A stretch of DNA of 64,000 bases, taken from NCBI RefSeq assembly GCF_035918015.1, contig NZ_CP109132.1, positions 1,364,001-1,428,000 of the forward strand, read 5' to 3'. Below are positions 1-8,582 of the stretch, piece by piece. Source of the stretch: Streptomyces sp. NBC_01754. GTDB taxonomy: Bacteria > Actinomycetota > Actinomycetes > Streptomycetales > Streptomycetaceae. A program made the translations under genes and the position numbers. The notes under the pieces were generated by a model. It did no database searches, was not told the DNA's origin, and saw only the letters and a program-made list of their open reading frames with translations. The stretch's first letter is position 1, and the number at the start of each line of letters is the position of its first letter.

Positions 1-2826
1 GAGCGTGAACTCGTCCAGCTCCCTGGCCTCCACGTAACGCCCCCGGGTACGCAGGATGTTGGAGAGGTGGAAGCAGAGGTACAGGTACTGGAGGTCCCGC
101 TCCCCCAGCATGGCGAGCCATGCCTGGCGCAGCTCGTCACCCAGGATCCCGGCGGTCCTGACGTCCCCGCGCTTCCACAGGTAGCGCACCCGGTCGATCA
201 GCAGCCTGCGGGTCTCCGGCTCCTTGCAGTCGCGTGCGTCGGACGGGCCGAGGTGCGGCCAGATCGTCGCGAAACGCGGCCAGGTCTCCGGGTTGTCGAT
301 CGGCTCGTCGTCGTCGGGCCTGGCACCCGCCAGGATCCGGTGGACCACGTGCCGGGCCTCCCGCTGCTCCTCCTCACCGAGCTGGTCCCTGATCACCGCC
401 TGCACCAGGCGGTGCACCTGGATGGAGTTGGAGACCTGGTCGACCTTGGCGAGGGCGAAGCGGCCGATCTCCCGGATCACCCGGCCCAGGACCAGCTTCT
501 CCTGGAGCGAGGAGTCGTAGGGCTTCAGCGCGTCGATCATCTCCTTGCTGTAGAGGAGGTTCGCGGAGATCGGCTCGGGGGCGAAGAACGCGCAGAGCTG
601 GAGCAGCCGCACCGCGGCGGGCGAGCGCTCCTTGAGGCGCTCGATGGAGATGTTCCAGGTGGCGGCGACCGGCTCCGGGTAACCGGCCGGCTGGTTCAGG
701 GCCAGAACCCGCGGTGCCTGGCGGGCCAGCTGTTCCAGGTAGGCGTCGATGGGCGTGGCGGTCTCCGCGATCCAGGCCGCCGCCTGTTCCACCGCGAGCG
801 GCAGGTCACCGACGGCCGTGGCCACGTGGGCGGCGTCCTCCTCACTGAGCCCCGGGGCGCGGCGCTGGAGGTGTTCGATGGACTCCTCCCGCAGGAAGAC
901 GTCGACGGGCAGCGCGTCACCGTGCTGGGACCAGCTCTGGTTCCTGGAGGTGACCAGGATGTGGCCCGAGCCGCCCTGCGGGAAGTAGCGGCGGAGACGT
1001 TCGGGGTCGTCGGCGTTGTCGAAGACCAGCAGCCAGCGGTCCGAGGGCACCCCCCGGCGCAGCAGGTCCACCGCCTCCTTCGAGGCCGCGCCCATGTCGT
1101 CGCCGCCCTGGGCACCGAGCCGGACGGCCAGTTCGGCGAGGCCGGCCACCACGTCGTCGGTCTGCTCGGACGATATCCACCACACCAGGTCGTAGTCGGC
1201 CATGAAGCGGTGCACGTACTCCAGGGCCACCTGGGTCTTGCCGACGCCGCCGAGCCCGTAGAGGGCCTGCGGCTGCGGCAGGACGACGGCCATCCCGCCG
1301 CCGAGCTGGTCGCGCATCCGCTCCAGGACCAGGGAGCGGCCGGTGAAGCCGGGGTTGCGGGGCGGTGCGTTCCAGATCCTGGGCACGGTGCCGGGGAACC
1401 GCGGGCCGGGCGCCACCCCGTCACCGAGCTGGACCGGCCGGTCCACGGCACGCATCAGGGCGGTGGTGGCGTGGACCTCGTCCAGCCGGAACAGGTCCAC
1501 CGGGTTGCGGTCGATGTACGGTGCCGAGAGGCGGACGTCGCTGACCCTGAGCGGCAGCAGACGGCGCCGCCCGCCGCCCGGGTCCTCGGCGACCGCCCGG
1601 TCCCACAGGTCCACGGCACGCGGGGACTTGAGGTAGGCGCTGGAAAGCAGTACGACCGTACGGGCCGCGGTCTCGCCGTGTGCGGTGTCGTCCCCCGGGC
1701 CGGGGTCCGCCAGGACGTCACGCGGGACCACCCGGAACCCGGCCCGGGTGAGGACCGCCTCGATCCAGTCGGCCCACATGCGGTTCTCCGCCACATAGCT
1801 GAGGAAGAGGTCGGCGGGCAGCGCGGGCCTGCGCCGGGTGAAGGCGTCACGGATCCGCAGCCGGACCTCTTCGCTCACCGCCGGCATCGACGTGATCTCC
1901 CCCTCGGTGACCACGGCTGTCAGACGTTCGAACGCGGACAGCAGCGAGTTGCTGAGCCCGGCCTCGTCGCCGAAGGTGGCCAGCGTCTCCTCGTACGCGT
2001 AGTAGGGGCGGTAGGGGATCTCCACCGCGCCCCAGTAGGCGGTGAGTTCGTCACCGGAGAGGTCACGGGGCAGCCGGTCGAACTTCAGCCGGGCCAGTGC
2101 CCGGCCGGCGTCCGCCTTCTCCTTCTCGCCCTCGTCGATGCGCATCGGGACGGGGAAGACGGCGATGGGCCTGCCGGTGTAGCGTTCGGCGATCTGCCGG
2201 GCGACGGAGGCGGCCCCGTCGATGGACTGGTCGCTGAGGGTGAAGCAGTCCACCAGCACGTCCGGGAGGTGGACGGTGCAGATGTCGGCGATGTCGCTGA
2301 GACCGGTGCGGCTGTCGATGAGGACGTAGTCGTAGTTGGCCTTCATGTCGGCGCGCAGGGCGTCGAAGAAGTGCCCGCCGCCGAGCCGGTCGTAGAAGTT
2401 GTCCCAGTCGAAGGTGGAGACGGTCGCGGAGTACTCGCGGTTCTGCCGCCCGGCGGAGACGAAGTCGAGGGTGCCGCCCCGCGGGAACTCCCAGCCGAGC
2501 GCCTCGGGGTTGAGCGAGACCGCGTGCGGCTGGATACGCGCGTAGTCGTGGTGCCAGTCCTCGGCACGCCGGGCCGGGTTGGTCGCGGCCCAGGCGTATT
2601 CGGTGATCAGGTCGATCACACCGGTGGTGGCGCCGAGCGTGGACGGGTCGAGGAAGGGGTGGAAGAACCGGTGGAGCCCGGGGGCCTCCAGGTCCCAGTC
2701 GACGGCCAGTATCCGTCTGCCGTTGGCGGCCAGGATCCAGGCGGTGTTGGCGAGGGCCATGGTGCGCCCCGTACCGCCCTTGTACGAGTAGAAGGTGACG
2801 ATGCGCCCGTCACGGCCGGCTGTCAT
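1..2826 (-). CDS. fxsT: FxsT-like ParA/TIR/NB-ARC/TPR protein (C-terminus beyond window)
   Basis: The minus-strand frame is open from ATG 2826 to the window edge, giving 942 codons with no stop. Residues 1-300 are a MinD/ParA-like ATPase with a deviant Walker A (YSYKGGTGRT; the P-loop lysine is Arg, the signature lysine is kept). A TIR-like block starts near residue 333 (ADLFLSY). An NB-ARC ATPase follows, with P-loop GLGGVGKT near residue 525 and LLVFDNAD as Walker B. Helical repeats begin near residue 900 and continue past the edge. This order matches the FxSxx-COOH-system tetratricopeptide protein (FxsT). Its ATG overlaps the fxsC stop by four bases (ATGA), so translation is probably coupled. 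The TIR part lacks the usual Trp-Cys-x-x-Glu block, so it may be non-catalytic. The role in the system is unknown; sensing or regulation is inferred from the STAND architecture. Confidence 0.88.
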   Translation of the reverse strand, partial: MTAGRDGRIVTFYSYKGGTGRTMALANTAWILAANGRRILAVDWDLEAPGLHRFFHPFLDPSTLGATTGVIDLITEYAWAATNPARRAEDWHHDYARIQPHAVSLNPEALGWEFPRGGTLDFVSAGRQNREYSATVSTFDWDNFYDRLGGGHFFDALRADMKANYDYVLIDSRTGLSDIADICTVHLPDVLVDCFTLSDQSIDGAASVARQIAERYTGRPIAVFPVPMRIDEGEKEKADAGRALARLKFDRLPRDLSGDELTAYWGAVEIPYRPYYAYEETLATFGDEAGLSNSLLSAFERLTAVVTEGEITSMPAVSEEVRLRIRDAFTRRRPALPADLFLSYVAENRMWADWIEAVLTRAGFRVVPRDVLADPGPGDDTAHGETAARTVVLLSSAYLKSPRAVDLWDRAVAEDPGGGRRRLLPLRVSDVRLSAPYIDRNPVDLFRLDEVHATTALMRAVDRPVQLGDGVAPGPRFPGTVPRIWNAPPRNPGFTGRSLVLERMRDQLGGGMAVVLPQPQALYGLGGVGKTQVALEYVHRFMADYDLVWWISSEQTDDVVAGLAELAVRLGAQGGDDMGAASKEAVDLLRRGVPSDRWLLVFDNADDPERLRRYFPQGGSGHILVTSRNQSWSQHGDALPVDVFLREESIEHLQRRAPGLSEEDAAHVATAVGDLPLAVEQAAAWIAETATPIDAYLEQLARQAPRVLALNQPAGYPEPVAATWNISIERLKERSPAAVRLLQLCAFFAPEPISANLLYSKEMIDALKPYDSSLQEKLVLGRVIREIGRFALAKVDQVSNSIQVHRLVQAVIRDQLGEEEQREARHVVHRILAGARPDDDEPIDNPETWPRFATIWPHLGPSDARDCKEPETRRLLIDRVRYLWKRGDVRTAGILGDELRQAWLAMLGERDLQYLYLCFHLSNILRTRGRYVEARELDEFTL

Positions 2827-4208
2827 ACGTCCTCCGCATCCGTCGCAGGATCGTGCCTGTCGGGTATGAACCGTGTGGGGCCCATGAGCCCCATCGGCCC
2901 CATCAGTCGCGTCCGCTCGCTGTGCCGTCCTCCGGTCGCCGGCGGATAGGCCGTCGCGTGCCTGAGATACTGCTGGGCGGCCGCCTCCACCACCTGGGGG
3001 AGGATCTGTCCGAACGCCTCCATGGTGGGTACCCCCTTGGCCGCGGCACGGCAGAAGGCCCGCCCCTGCCGCATCTTGACCGGCATCGTCCGTTCGAGCT
3101 TCTCGATCAGTTCGGCCTCCGCCGCCCGGCTCTGGTGGTCGTCGCGGCACCACGGCACGACCATGGTCACCCAGGGCCGGTTCTCCGCGTCGAACGCGGC
3201 GAGCCTCCTGCGGCAGTCCTCGTCCTGGAGGGCCCAGCGGTCCACCAGGAGGATTTCCGGGGTGCTGGGCGCCTGCTTCCCCTCCGGCCGGCCGGTCTCC
3301 TCGTCGAACGTGGTGACGACGGCCTGGTAGTTGAGGGAGCGCACCAGCTCCTCCGCGACGTAGGCCAGGGGTCTGGCCGCGGCCGGATGGTACGGGTTCC
3401 ACTCCTGCGGGTTGTCGCCGTAGTACTCCGGACTGCGGCCTTCGGGCAGGTCGTGACGGGTGGGTGCGGCGATGGTGATCCGCATGGGCCGGGGAGCACC
3501 GGCGCCGCTGTCGGGAGGCCCGAAGGCGCTGGGCACGAGGCGGTAGTCGAGGGGCCGGCCGGTGTCGATCCGTACGGTGTCGGCCACGCTGACGATGCGT
3601 TTGGCCAGTTCGTAGACTGCCCGTTCGTAATCCTGGGCAAACAGCCTGAGCTTGATCAGTCCGTAGAGGCCGTCACTGACGTAGCGGTCGCCGAAGTCCC
3701 GGTGGTTGAACTGCAACCTCTCGGCAGGGCCGGGCAGTTGGCTCGGCGGCACCGGCACCCACAGCGCGGGGACGATCGCCTCCGCCGGCTGGTTGGAGCG
3801 CGCCCGGTGGTGGATGGCCCGCTGCTCGAAGGCGTACCACTCCTTGCCGCACATCACACTGGCGAAGTACCGGGGTGAGAACAGCGGTACGAAGACCCTG
3901 CAACTGGCCAGCACCGCGCCCAGACGTTCCGACCAGCCCTCGCCGGACCGGATCTCCCGGTCCATGAATCCGGCGGCCGCCCCCGCGGGCAGATCGGTCA
4001 TGGCCATCACATGGCCGCAAAGATCTTGGAAAAGCCGTTCGACCCACATATCCGGGTCCGATCCGCCGCCGTACCCCGGCGTGTGCGCATAACTCAGAAA
4101 GAAGTACGGCCGATGGTCCGCCCGCCGGTGCGTCAACGCGTACACACGACCCCCGTCCTGTGTGGCACTCGCATCCCTGATGAGGAGGGGCGCGAGAGAA
4201 ATCATCAT
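2823..4208 (-). CDS. fxsC: TIR-like protein FxsC
   Basis: 461 aa from ATG 4208. A TIR-like domain spans about residues 34-150: YFFLSYAHTPG opens it and SPRYFASVMCGKEW contains a Cys-x-x-Glu arrangement like the WCxxE segment that holds the catalytic Glu in TIR NADases. The C-terminal half (about 230-430) has a second alpha/beta region with no motif I can name. Size, order and TIR-like start match FxsC of FxSxx-COOH loci. The true start is uncertain: GTG 4148 (reading VYALTHRRADH) follows a purine-rich AGGACGGGGG and would remove the first 20 residues. It lies 75 bp after fxsB and overlaps fxsT by four bases, so co-transcription is likely. NADase activity is inference only. Confidence 0.85.
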   Translation of the reverse strand: MMISLAPLLIRDASATQDGGRVYALTHRRADHRPYFFLSYAHTPGYGGGSDPDMWVERLFQDLCGHVMAMTDLPAGAAAGFMDREIRSGEGWSERLGAVLASCRVFVPLFSPRYFASVMCGKEWYAFEQRAIHHRARSNQPAEAIVPALWVPVPPSQLPGPAERLQFNHRDFGDRYVSDGLYGLIKLRLFAQDYERAVYELAKRIVSVADTVRIDTGRPLDYRLVPSAFGPPDSGAGAPRPMRITIAAPTRHDLPEGRSPEYYGDNPQEWNPYHPAAARPLAYVAEELVRSLNYQAVVTTFDEETGRPEGKQAPSTPEILLVDRWALQDEDCRRRLAAFDAENRPWVTMVVPWCRDDHQSRAAEAELIEKLERTMPVKMRQGRAFCRAAAKGVPTMEAFGQILPQVVEAAAQQYLRHATAYPPATGGRHSERTRLMGPMGLMGPTRFIPDRHDPATDAEDV

Positions 4209-4283
4209 TCCGGAGCGGACCTTGCTCCACCCCCATGGCGTTCAGTCGATCAACGCGTCTTTCCAGTCATCCCTACCCAGGAT

Positions 4284-6563
4284 TCACCGAACACGTTCAT
4301 GACCCGGTGTATTCACCAGGAGCTTCTTCCCACTTGCCCCAAGCGCCCCCTCCGCCTCGGCCCGGAGGGAATTCAGGAGCAGCGTTCCCCCGGCGGTCGG
4401 CTCGGCGGCGGCGTCGAGCGTGTCGAGCGCCCGCAGCACTTCCTCCCCACCGTCCGGTCCGAGGGCGAGAAGACCCACCCGCTCATAGGTCTCGGCCAGC
4501 AGACCGGAAAAGGGGACGGTGGAATTCCGCTCCCATGGCAGCGGATATGTCCATGCCCCGTCCAGGGCGTACAGGTCCGTGACGTCCAGGAGCGCGCGCA
4601 GCCGGGTCCGCCGCAGCTCGCGCAGCAGAGCGCGTGCGGTCTCCCTCACACCGCCCGCCGTCGAAAGGCCGGCCGCCCCGTACCCGTGCGGCCGCCGTGC
4701 GTTCCGCCCGGGGCGGAGCGGGGTCAGTGTGGTCAGGCTTCCGGCGGCGTCCGCCGTGTACGCGGGAACGGCCTCGGTCAGCAGCGCCCACGCCCCGGCG
4801 ACCGTCTCGCTCCACGCGGCCGCTCCGGCCGGCCCCAGCCGGGGCGCCGCGGGCGCGCCGAAGCAGTCGCGGTACGGATCCACGTCGTCCAGGGCGACGG
4901 ATGGCGCCCCGGCCCGGCAGAGGTGCCGCACCGGCAGCCAGCCGGGGCCGTCCGCCTCCGCGAAGGGGATCCGACGCTCGGCGCCGCCCTCCTCACGGAC
5001 CGTGAATCCGTCACCGGAGCGGCGCACCCGCACCGCGCCCGACGTGCCGGGCGCCCCGATCCGCAGTTCACCGAGCGTGGGCAGGAGAAGCCTGCCGTCC
5101 TGGTACCCGGCCGGCACCACCACGTCGAGCCCGGCCCGCACCGCCGCGGCCGCCACGTACGCAGGCAGCCGCAGCGCCTGCCCCACGGCGTCCTGCCGTC
5201 CGGCCCGGAGTCCTTCGAGAACGTCCAGCAGCCAGGTGCGCGTGTAGGGGTGGGTCAGCACCCTCTCCAGCCCCTCGGCCCCCTCGTCCGTCTCCTCCAG
5301 CGCACCGGCCAGCTCCCACGCCTGCTCCCACCGGTCGCCCGCGCGGCCGTCCAGCGCCTGGTGCAGGCCGGCGAGGAGGGTGCGGGTCAGGTCGTACTGC
5401 GCGGCCGCCAGCTCGCGCCGGTCGGTCAGCACGGGCGATACGGCGGACGCCGCCGCGCCCCGCGCGATGCCGCCGACGAGGGCCTCCAGATCGGCGCAGT
5501 AGACGGACGGGTTGTCGAAGCCCCCGGCCGAGCTGTACCGATGGGTGTAGAGCCCGCCCCCGCACGAGCGGACGACGGGGCAGCGGCGGCACGTCTCGCT
5601 GACACCGGCCAGGCCCAACTGCCGCGCCCGGACACCCGGGTGGGCGGCGACCTCGTCGAAGGAGTGCGAGAACACGTCGAAACCGGTGGCCGCCGCCCCT
5701 TCGTAGGCGCTCTTGAGCGAGTCCACCTGCTCCAGCTGGCCGTCGGTCTCGACCACCACCAGGTCCGTGGGGGCCAGCCCCAGGGACTCGGTGAGGCTGG
5801 GGCCGCCGCTCAGCGTGGAGAGCACGGAGGAGAAGATCCGCACCGGGACGGGCCTGCCCTGCTCCTGCCAGCGGTCGAAGACCGCGAGGAGCCAGTCCGC
5901 GTACGCGGTGGGCTTGCCGGACGGGCGCGGCGGCGGGTCCTCCCAGGTGGCGTGCGGGAGAAGGAAGTCGATGAGCGGCGGTTCGAGCGCGACGAGCGCG
6001 TCCAGGACCGCGTGCGGGTCGTTCTCGATGTCGATGGTGCACAGGAGACCGAGGTTCAGATGCCGGTAGCGCTCCTGCCGCAGCAGTTCCACGGCCCTGA
6101 GCACGAGCGGGTGGCTGCTGCGTCCGTCGGCGAAGCGCCGGTGCCGGTCGTTGGCCGCGCGGTCGCCGTCGAGGGAGATCCCCACCCTGACGCCGAACTC
6201 GTCGAACAGGTCGAGGTAACGCGGGCTGAGCTGGAGGCCGTTGGTGTGGATCCGGAGGTCCAGTTCGGCGACACCCGCCAGGGCCGAGCCGAACTCCTCG
6301 CAGACGCGCCGCAGACGGGAGGGACCGGCCAGAAGTGGTTCCCCTCCGTGCAGGATCACTGACACGGAGGGCAGTGCATGTGTCTTGGCGTGCTCAGCGA
6401 GACGCTGCGCAGTCCGGGAAATCACATGATCAGAAACTGCTTTGGGCCGGGTTCTCCAGCTCTGATCTGCGTGTTCGTACACATAGCAATGATCGCAGGC
6501 GAGATCACACCTGCTATGAACCTTCAGAACGATTTCGCGGAATGGCACCGCGGGCCCTGTCAT
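4284..6563 (-). CDS. fxsB: Radical SAM/SPASM cyclophane-type maturase FxsB, inactivated metallohydrolase extension
   Basis: 759 aa. The radical SAM cluster motif is CDLACDHC (Cys19, Cys23, Cys26), followed by the glycine-rich HGGEPLL segment. A SPASM-type cysteine cluster lies near residues 320-365 (CRRCPVVRSC, then NPSVYC), expected to bind auxiliary Fe-S. The C-terminal extension (about 370-759) resembles the HExxH-containing extension of relatives, but the helix reads LLRELRRTRLRALL: RELRR stands where HExxH is expected, the known inactivated form. Related enzymes crosslink a Phe ring to a nearby residue in the precursor (three-residue cyclophane). The substrate is almost certainly the product of fxsA, 58 bp upstream. 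ATG 6563 has AGGA 8 nt upstream. The final crosslink is inferred from the family. Confidence 0.93.
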   Translation of the reverse strand: MTGPAVPFREIVLKVHSRCDLACDHCYVYEHADQSWRTRPKAVSDHVISRTAQRLAEHAKTHALPSVSVILHGGEPLLAGPSRLRRVCEEFGSALAGVAELDLRIHTNGLQLSPRYLDLFDEFGVRVGISLDGDRAANDRHRRFADGRSSHPLVLRAVELLRQERYRHLNLGLLCTIDIENDPHAVLDALVALEPPLIDFLLPHATWEDPPPRPSGKPTAYADWLLAVFDRWQEQGRPVPVRIFSSVLSTLSGGPSLTESLGLAPTDLVVVETDGQLEQVDSLKSAYEGAAATGFDVFSHSFDEVAAHPGVRARQLGLAGVSETCRRCPVVRSCGGGLYTHRYSSAGGFDNPSVYCADLEALVGGIARGAAASAVSPVLTDRRELAAAQYDLTRTLLAGLHQALDGRAGDRWEQAWELAGALEETDEGAEGLERVLTHPYTRTWLLDVLEGLRAGRQDAVGQALRLPAYVAAAAVRAGLDVVVPAGYQDGRLLLPTLGELRIGAPGTSGAVRVRRSGDGFTVREEGGAERRIPFAEADGPGWLPVRHLCRAGAPSVALDDVDPYRDCFGAPAAPRLGPAGAAAWSETVAGAWALLTEAVPAYTADAAGSLTTLTPLRPGRNARRPHGYGAAGLSTAGGVRETARALLRELRRTRLRALLDVTDLYALDGAWTYPLPWERNSTVPFSGLLAETYERVGLLALGPDGGEEVLRALDTLDAAAEPTAGGTLLLNSLRAEAEGALGASGKKLLVNTPGHERVR

Positions 6564-6621
6564 TCCACCATCCTAGCCAGCGGACGGAGCGGAATTTCAC
6601 AGTTGGTGACGGACGGTCGGG

Positions 6622-6816
6622 TTACAGCGCGGAGTTGAAGGTCGAGACCTGCTTCGGGCGACCGTTGGCCGCCCCGAGGACTCGTCCCATCTTCGCGGCG
6701 GCCACGCCACCGGAAGTCTCGATCTTCGCGAGGGGCACACGACGCTTCGCGACGGCGAAGTGCGGGGTTGATTCGTAGGTCTTCACGGCCGTCCTTGAGG
6801 GGCTCGTTCCGGACAC
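6622..6816 (-). CDS. fxsA: FxSxx-COOH RiPP precursor peptide FxsA
   Basis: Short peptide ending exactly in FNSAL, the F-x-S-x-x-COOH signature that names these systems. The body is basic and mixed (SGGVAAAKMGRVLGAANGR) and acts as leader. Two starts are possible. GTG 6816 gives 64 aa but has no clear ribosome site. GTG 6786 gives 54 aa and has AAGGA with a 5-nt spacer, so I prefer it. The stop is 58 bp before fxsB, so it is the first gene of the operon. The Phe and Ser of the terminal motif are the expected modification sites. The mature product and its export are not apparent: no dedicated protease or transporter lies nearby. Confidence 0.88.
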   Translation of the reverse strand: MSGTSPSRTAVKTYESTPHFAVAKRRVPLAKIETSGGVAAAKMGRVLGAANGRPKQVSTFNSAL

Positions 6817-6999
6817 GGAAACAGCACCGGAACGTGCACCATTGCAGTGTCCGGCGGCACGACTTTACTCTCATGACCCCGGTGCGCAACTCAGCACGCG
6901 CCTATGCGACCCGAATGATTTGCATAACTGCTCCATGTGGGCGATGCCCCCTTCATCCCGGAGACCGGTGACCCTCTCCAACGAATAACAGGAGTGACC
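6817..6999. promoter_or_regulatory. Divergent intergenic region between fxsA and the SLATT gene
   Basis: 183 bp between diverging genes, visibly less GC-rich than the coding DNA. It must hold the fxs operon promoter (minus) and probably the promoter of the SLATT gene (plus). I could not fix a confident -35/-10 pair in either direction. Confidence 0.4.
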
Positions 7000-7929
7000 A
7001 TGACGGCGATTCCCGGACCCCTGCGGAGCATGGTCTTCAGGAGCGCTGATCTGCCCGCACTCTTCCACCGCACCGACGCCGAGGCCGTCGCACGCCGGCG
7101 CGAGGCGGTCAACACCACCCGCGGACAACTGGCCCTGCTGGTCCTGGGCACCCTGCCCGCCGCGCTGCCCTGGCACCTCCAGGTCGGCGGCCCGGTGCGA
7201 CTGCTGGACTGCGTCGCGGTGACGGCGTACGTGGGTGTCCTGATGACGACGTATCTCGCCTCCCGGCGCAAAGCGAAGTCGCATTGGCAACTCAACCGCT
7301 CCGCAGCGGAGTTCATCAAGTCCAACTGCTGGCGCTACGCCGTCCACGGCTCCCCCTTCGACACCGGCACCCCCCACCCGGAGGCGGTGTTCGCCAACCG
7401 GCTGGAGGAGGGGTTGCAGGAGTTACGCAAGGTGGGATGGCAGGACCCCCGGGAGGAGAGGGACGACGAGGGCGGCGGTCTCATCACCGCGTCCATGCGG
7501 GAGTTGCGGGGCAAGGCGTTCACCGTGCGCAAGGAGACCTACGTCCGGGACCGGCTGATCGAGCAGCGGCGCTGGTACCGCAGGCGGCAGCAGGTGTCGC
7601 GCAAGGGGGCGCTCGTCTGGTCGGGCGCCATAGCCGCCCTGACGCTGCCCGCCCTGGTCCTCTCCGTGCTCCAGGCGCTCGGCAACGCCGGGTCCTTCGC
7701 CCTGACCGGGTCGTTCTCCGCCGCCGCTGCCGCCTGCCTCGCCTGGAACGAGATGCGGCGCCACCAGCCGCTGGTGTCGGCGCACTCGCTGGTGGAGGAG
7801 GACCTGGAGAACATGCAGGCGGCCATGGAGACCACCCTGACCGAACGGCAGTGGGCGGCGGCGGTCTTCGAGACCGAGCGGATCGTCAGCCCCGAGCACA
7901 CGGACTGGCTGGCCCGCCACCGGATGTGA
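7000..7929 (+). CDS. DUF4231 / SLATT-domain membrane protein
   Basis: 309 aa from ATG 7000, preceded by AGGAG 8 nt upstream; an in-frame earlier start at 6937 lacks a ribosome site. Two predicted helical pairs are visible: about residues 43-60 and 66-87, and two more between about 205 and 250. Between them is a soluble segment containing KSHWQLNRSAAEFIK, typical of DUF4231/SLATT proteins. SLATT proteins are known from comparative genomics as membrane effectors or sensors associated with nucleotide-second-messenger conflict systems. It converges on a SLOG-fold gene 12 bp away, and this SLATT/SLOG adjacency fits that theme. The actual function here is unknown. Confidence 0.78.
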   Translation: MTAIPGPLRSMVFRSADLPALFHRTDAEAVARRREAVNTTRGQLALLVLGTLPAALPWHLQVGGPVRLLDCVAVTAYVGVLMTTYLASRRKAKSHWQLNRSAAEFIKSNCWRYAVHGSPFDTGTPHPEAVFANRLEEGLQELRKVGWQDPREERDDEGGGLITASMRELRGKAFTVRKETYVRDRLIEQRRWYRRRQQVSRKGALVWSGAIAALTLPALVLSVLQALGNAGSFALTGSFSAAAAACLAWNEMRRHQPLVSAHSLVEEDLENMQAAMETTLTERQWAAAVFETERIVSPEHTDWLARHRM

Positions 7930-7941
7930 CGGCGTTTCGGC

Positions 7942-8421
7942 TCAGCCGCGGGTCACCCCGTCGCGCCAGATGACCGTGACCGGGCGGCCCAGGGTGCGGG
8001 CGTACGTCACGATGTCGCCGGTACCGCCCCGGCCCCGCGCCGGCCGTCCGTCCCAGACGGCGAGCAGCCGGTCGCAGTGGTCGGCGATGTAGGCGCCCGC
8101 GGCGTAGTAGGCCTCGTCCGTGGCGTGCGGGAAGTCCAGCCGGACCTCGCGGACCGCCCGCGCCCTCAGCGTCCGGTAGCGGGTCAGGTCCGCCGCGTCC
8201 TCGAAGTCGTGCTCGTAGTCGGCGCTGGGGATCACCGCGGTCAGCTCCGCCCCGTGGGCCAGGGCGAGGCCGGCGAAGATCTGGTCCGCGCCGACGGCCA
8301 GGCTGGAGAGGGCTTCGAGGGAGCCCTCGAGCCCGCACAACGCGCTCCGTATCCCCTCCCGCACATGGGCGTGCGCCTCCTCGGGGATGGAGCGGTGACC
8401 GGTCACTCCGATGCGTTTCAC
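7942..8421 (-). CDS. SLOG-fold (Rossmannoid nucleotide/ligand-binding) protein
   Basis: 159 aa from GTG 8421 (reading MKRIGVTGHRSI), with AGG close upstream; a longer frame back to 8499 is possible but low-complexity. The fold signature is RIGVTGHR at the first strand, SLAVGADQIFAG mid-protein, VIPSADYEHDF, and RLLAVWDGRPARGRGGTGDI. This is the pattern of SLOG/TIGR00725-like Rossmannoid proteins that bind nucleotide-derived ligands, where the GGTxD-like block is the ligand loop. It converges with the SLATT gene, stops 12 bp apart. A role in signalling with that neighbour is inferred only. Confidence 0.72.
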   Translation of the reverse strand: MKRIGVTGHRSIPEEAHAHVREGIRSALCGLEGSLEALSSLAVGADQIFAGLALAHGAELTAVIPSADYEHDFEDAADLTRYRTLRARAVREVRLDFPHATDEAYYAAGAYIADHCDRLLAVWDGRPARGRGGTGDIVTYARTLGRPVTVIWRDGVTRG

Positions 8422-8527
8422 GGACCTGGGACCCCCTGGGTGTCTGCGGGGGCCCGGAAGAGACACCTCCGGCCTTCCTCCGCGCCCGATCGCTCCCACA
8501 TCCTCTCAAAAGCCGCGGGCCGAGCGG

Positions 8528-8556
8528 GAGCCCCCGCCGGGATCCGGCGGGGGCTC
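8528..8556 (-). terminator. Stem-loop after the S1 protease gene
   Basis: Perfect 13-bp inverted repeat (GAGCCCCCGCCGG and its complement) around a 3-nt loop, 27 bp past the protease stop. GC-rich hairpin without a long T run, as is usual in Streptomyces. Confidence 0.7.
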
Positions 8557-8582
8557 GTGGAGGTGCGGCGGTGCCCGACGGG

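Noticed and set aside
67..2949. A 960-codon plus-strand open frame
   Set aside because: It is the antisense of fxsT and the end of fxsC. The minus strand carries recognisable ATPase, TIR and NB-ARC motifs; the plus frame has none and is a high-GC shadow.
4011..6362. A 783-codon plus-strand open frame
   Set aside because: Antisense to fxsB and fxsC, which have clear cysteine and TIR motifs. Its protein is Arg/Gly/Pro-rich without any family pattern.
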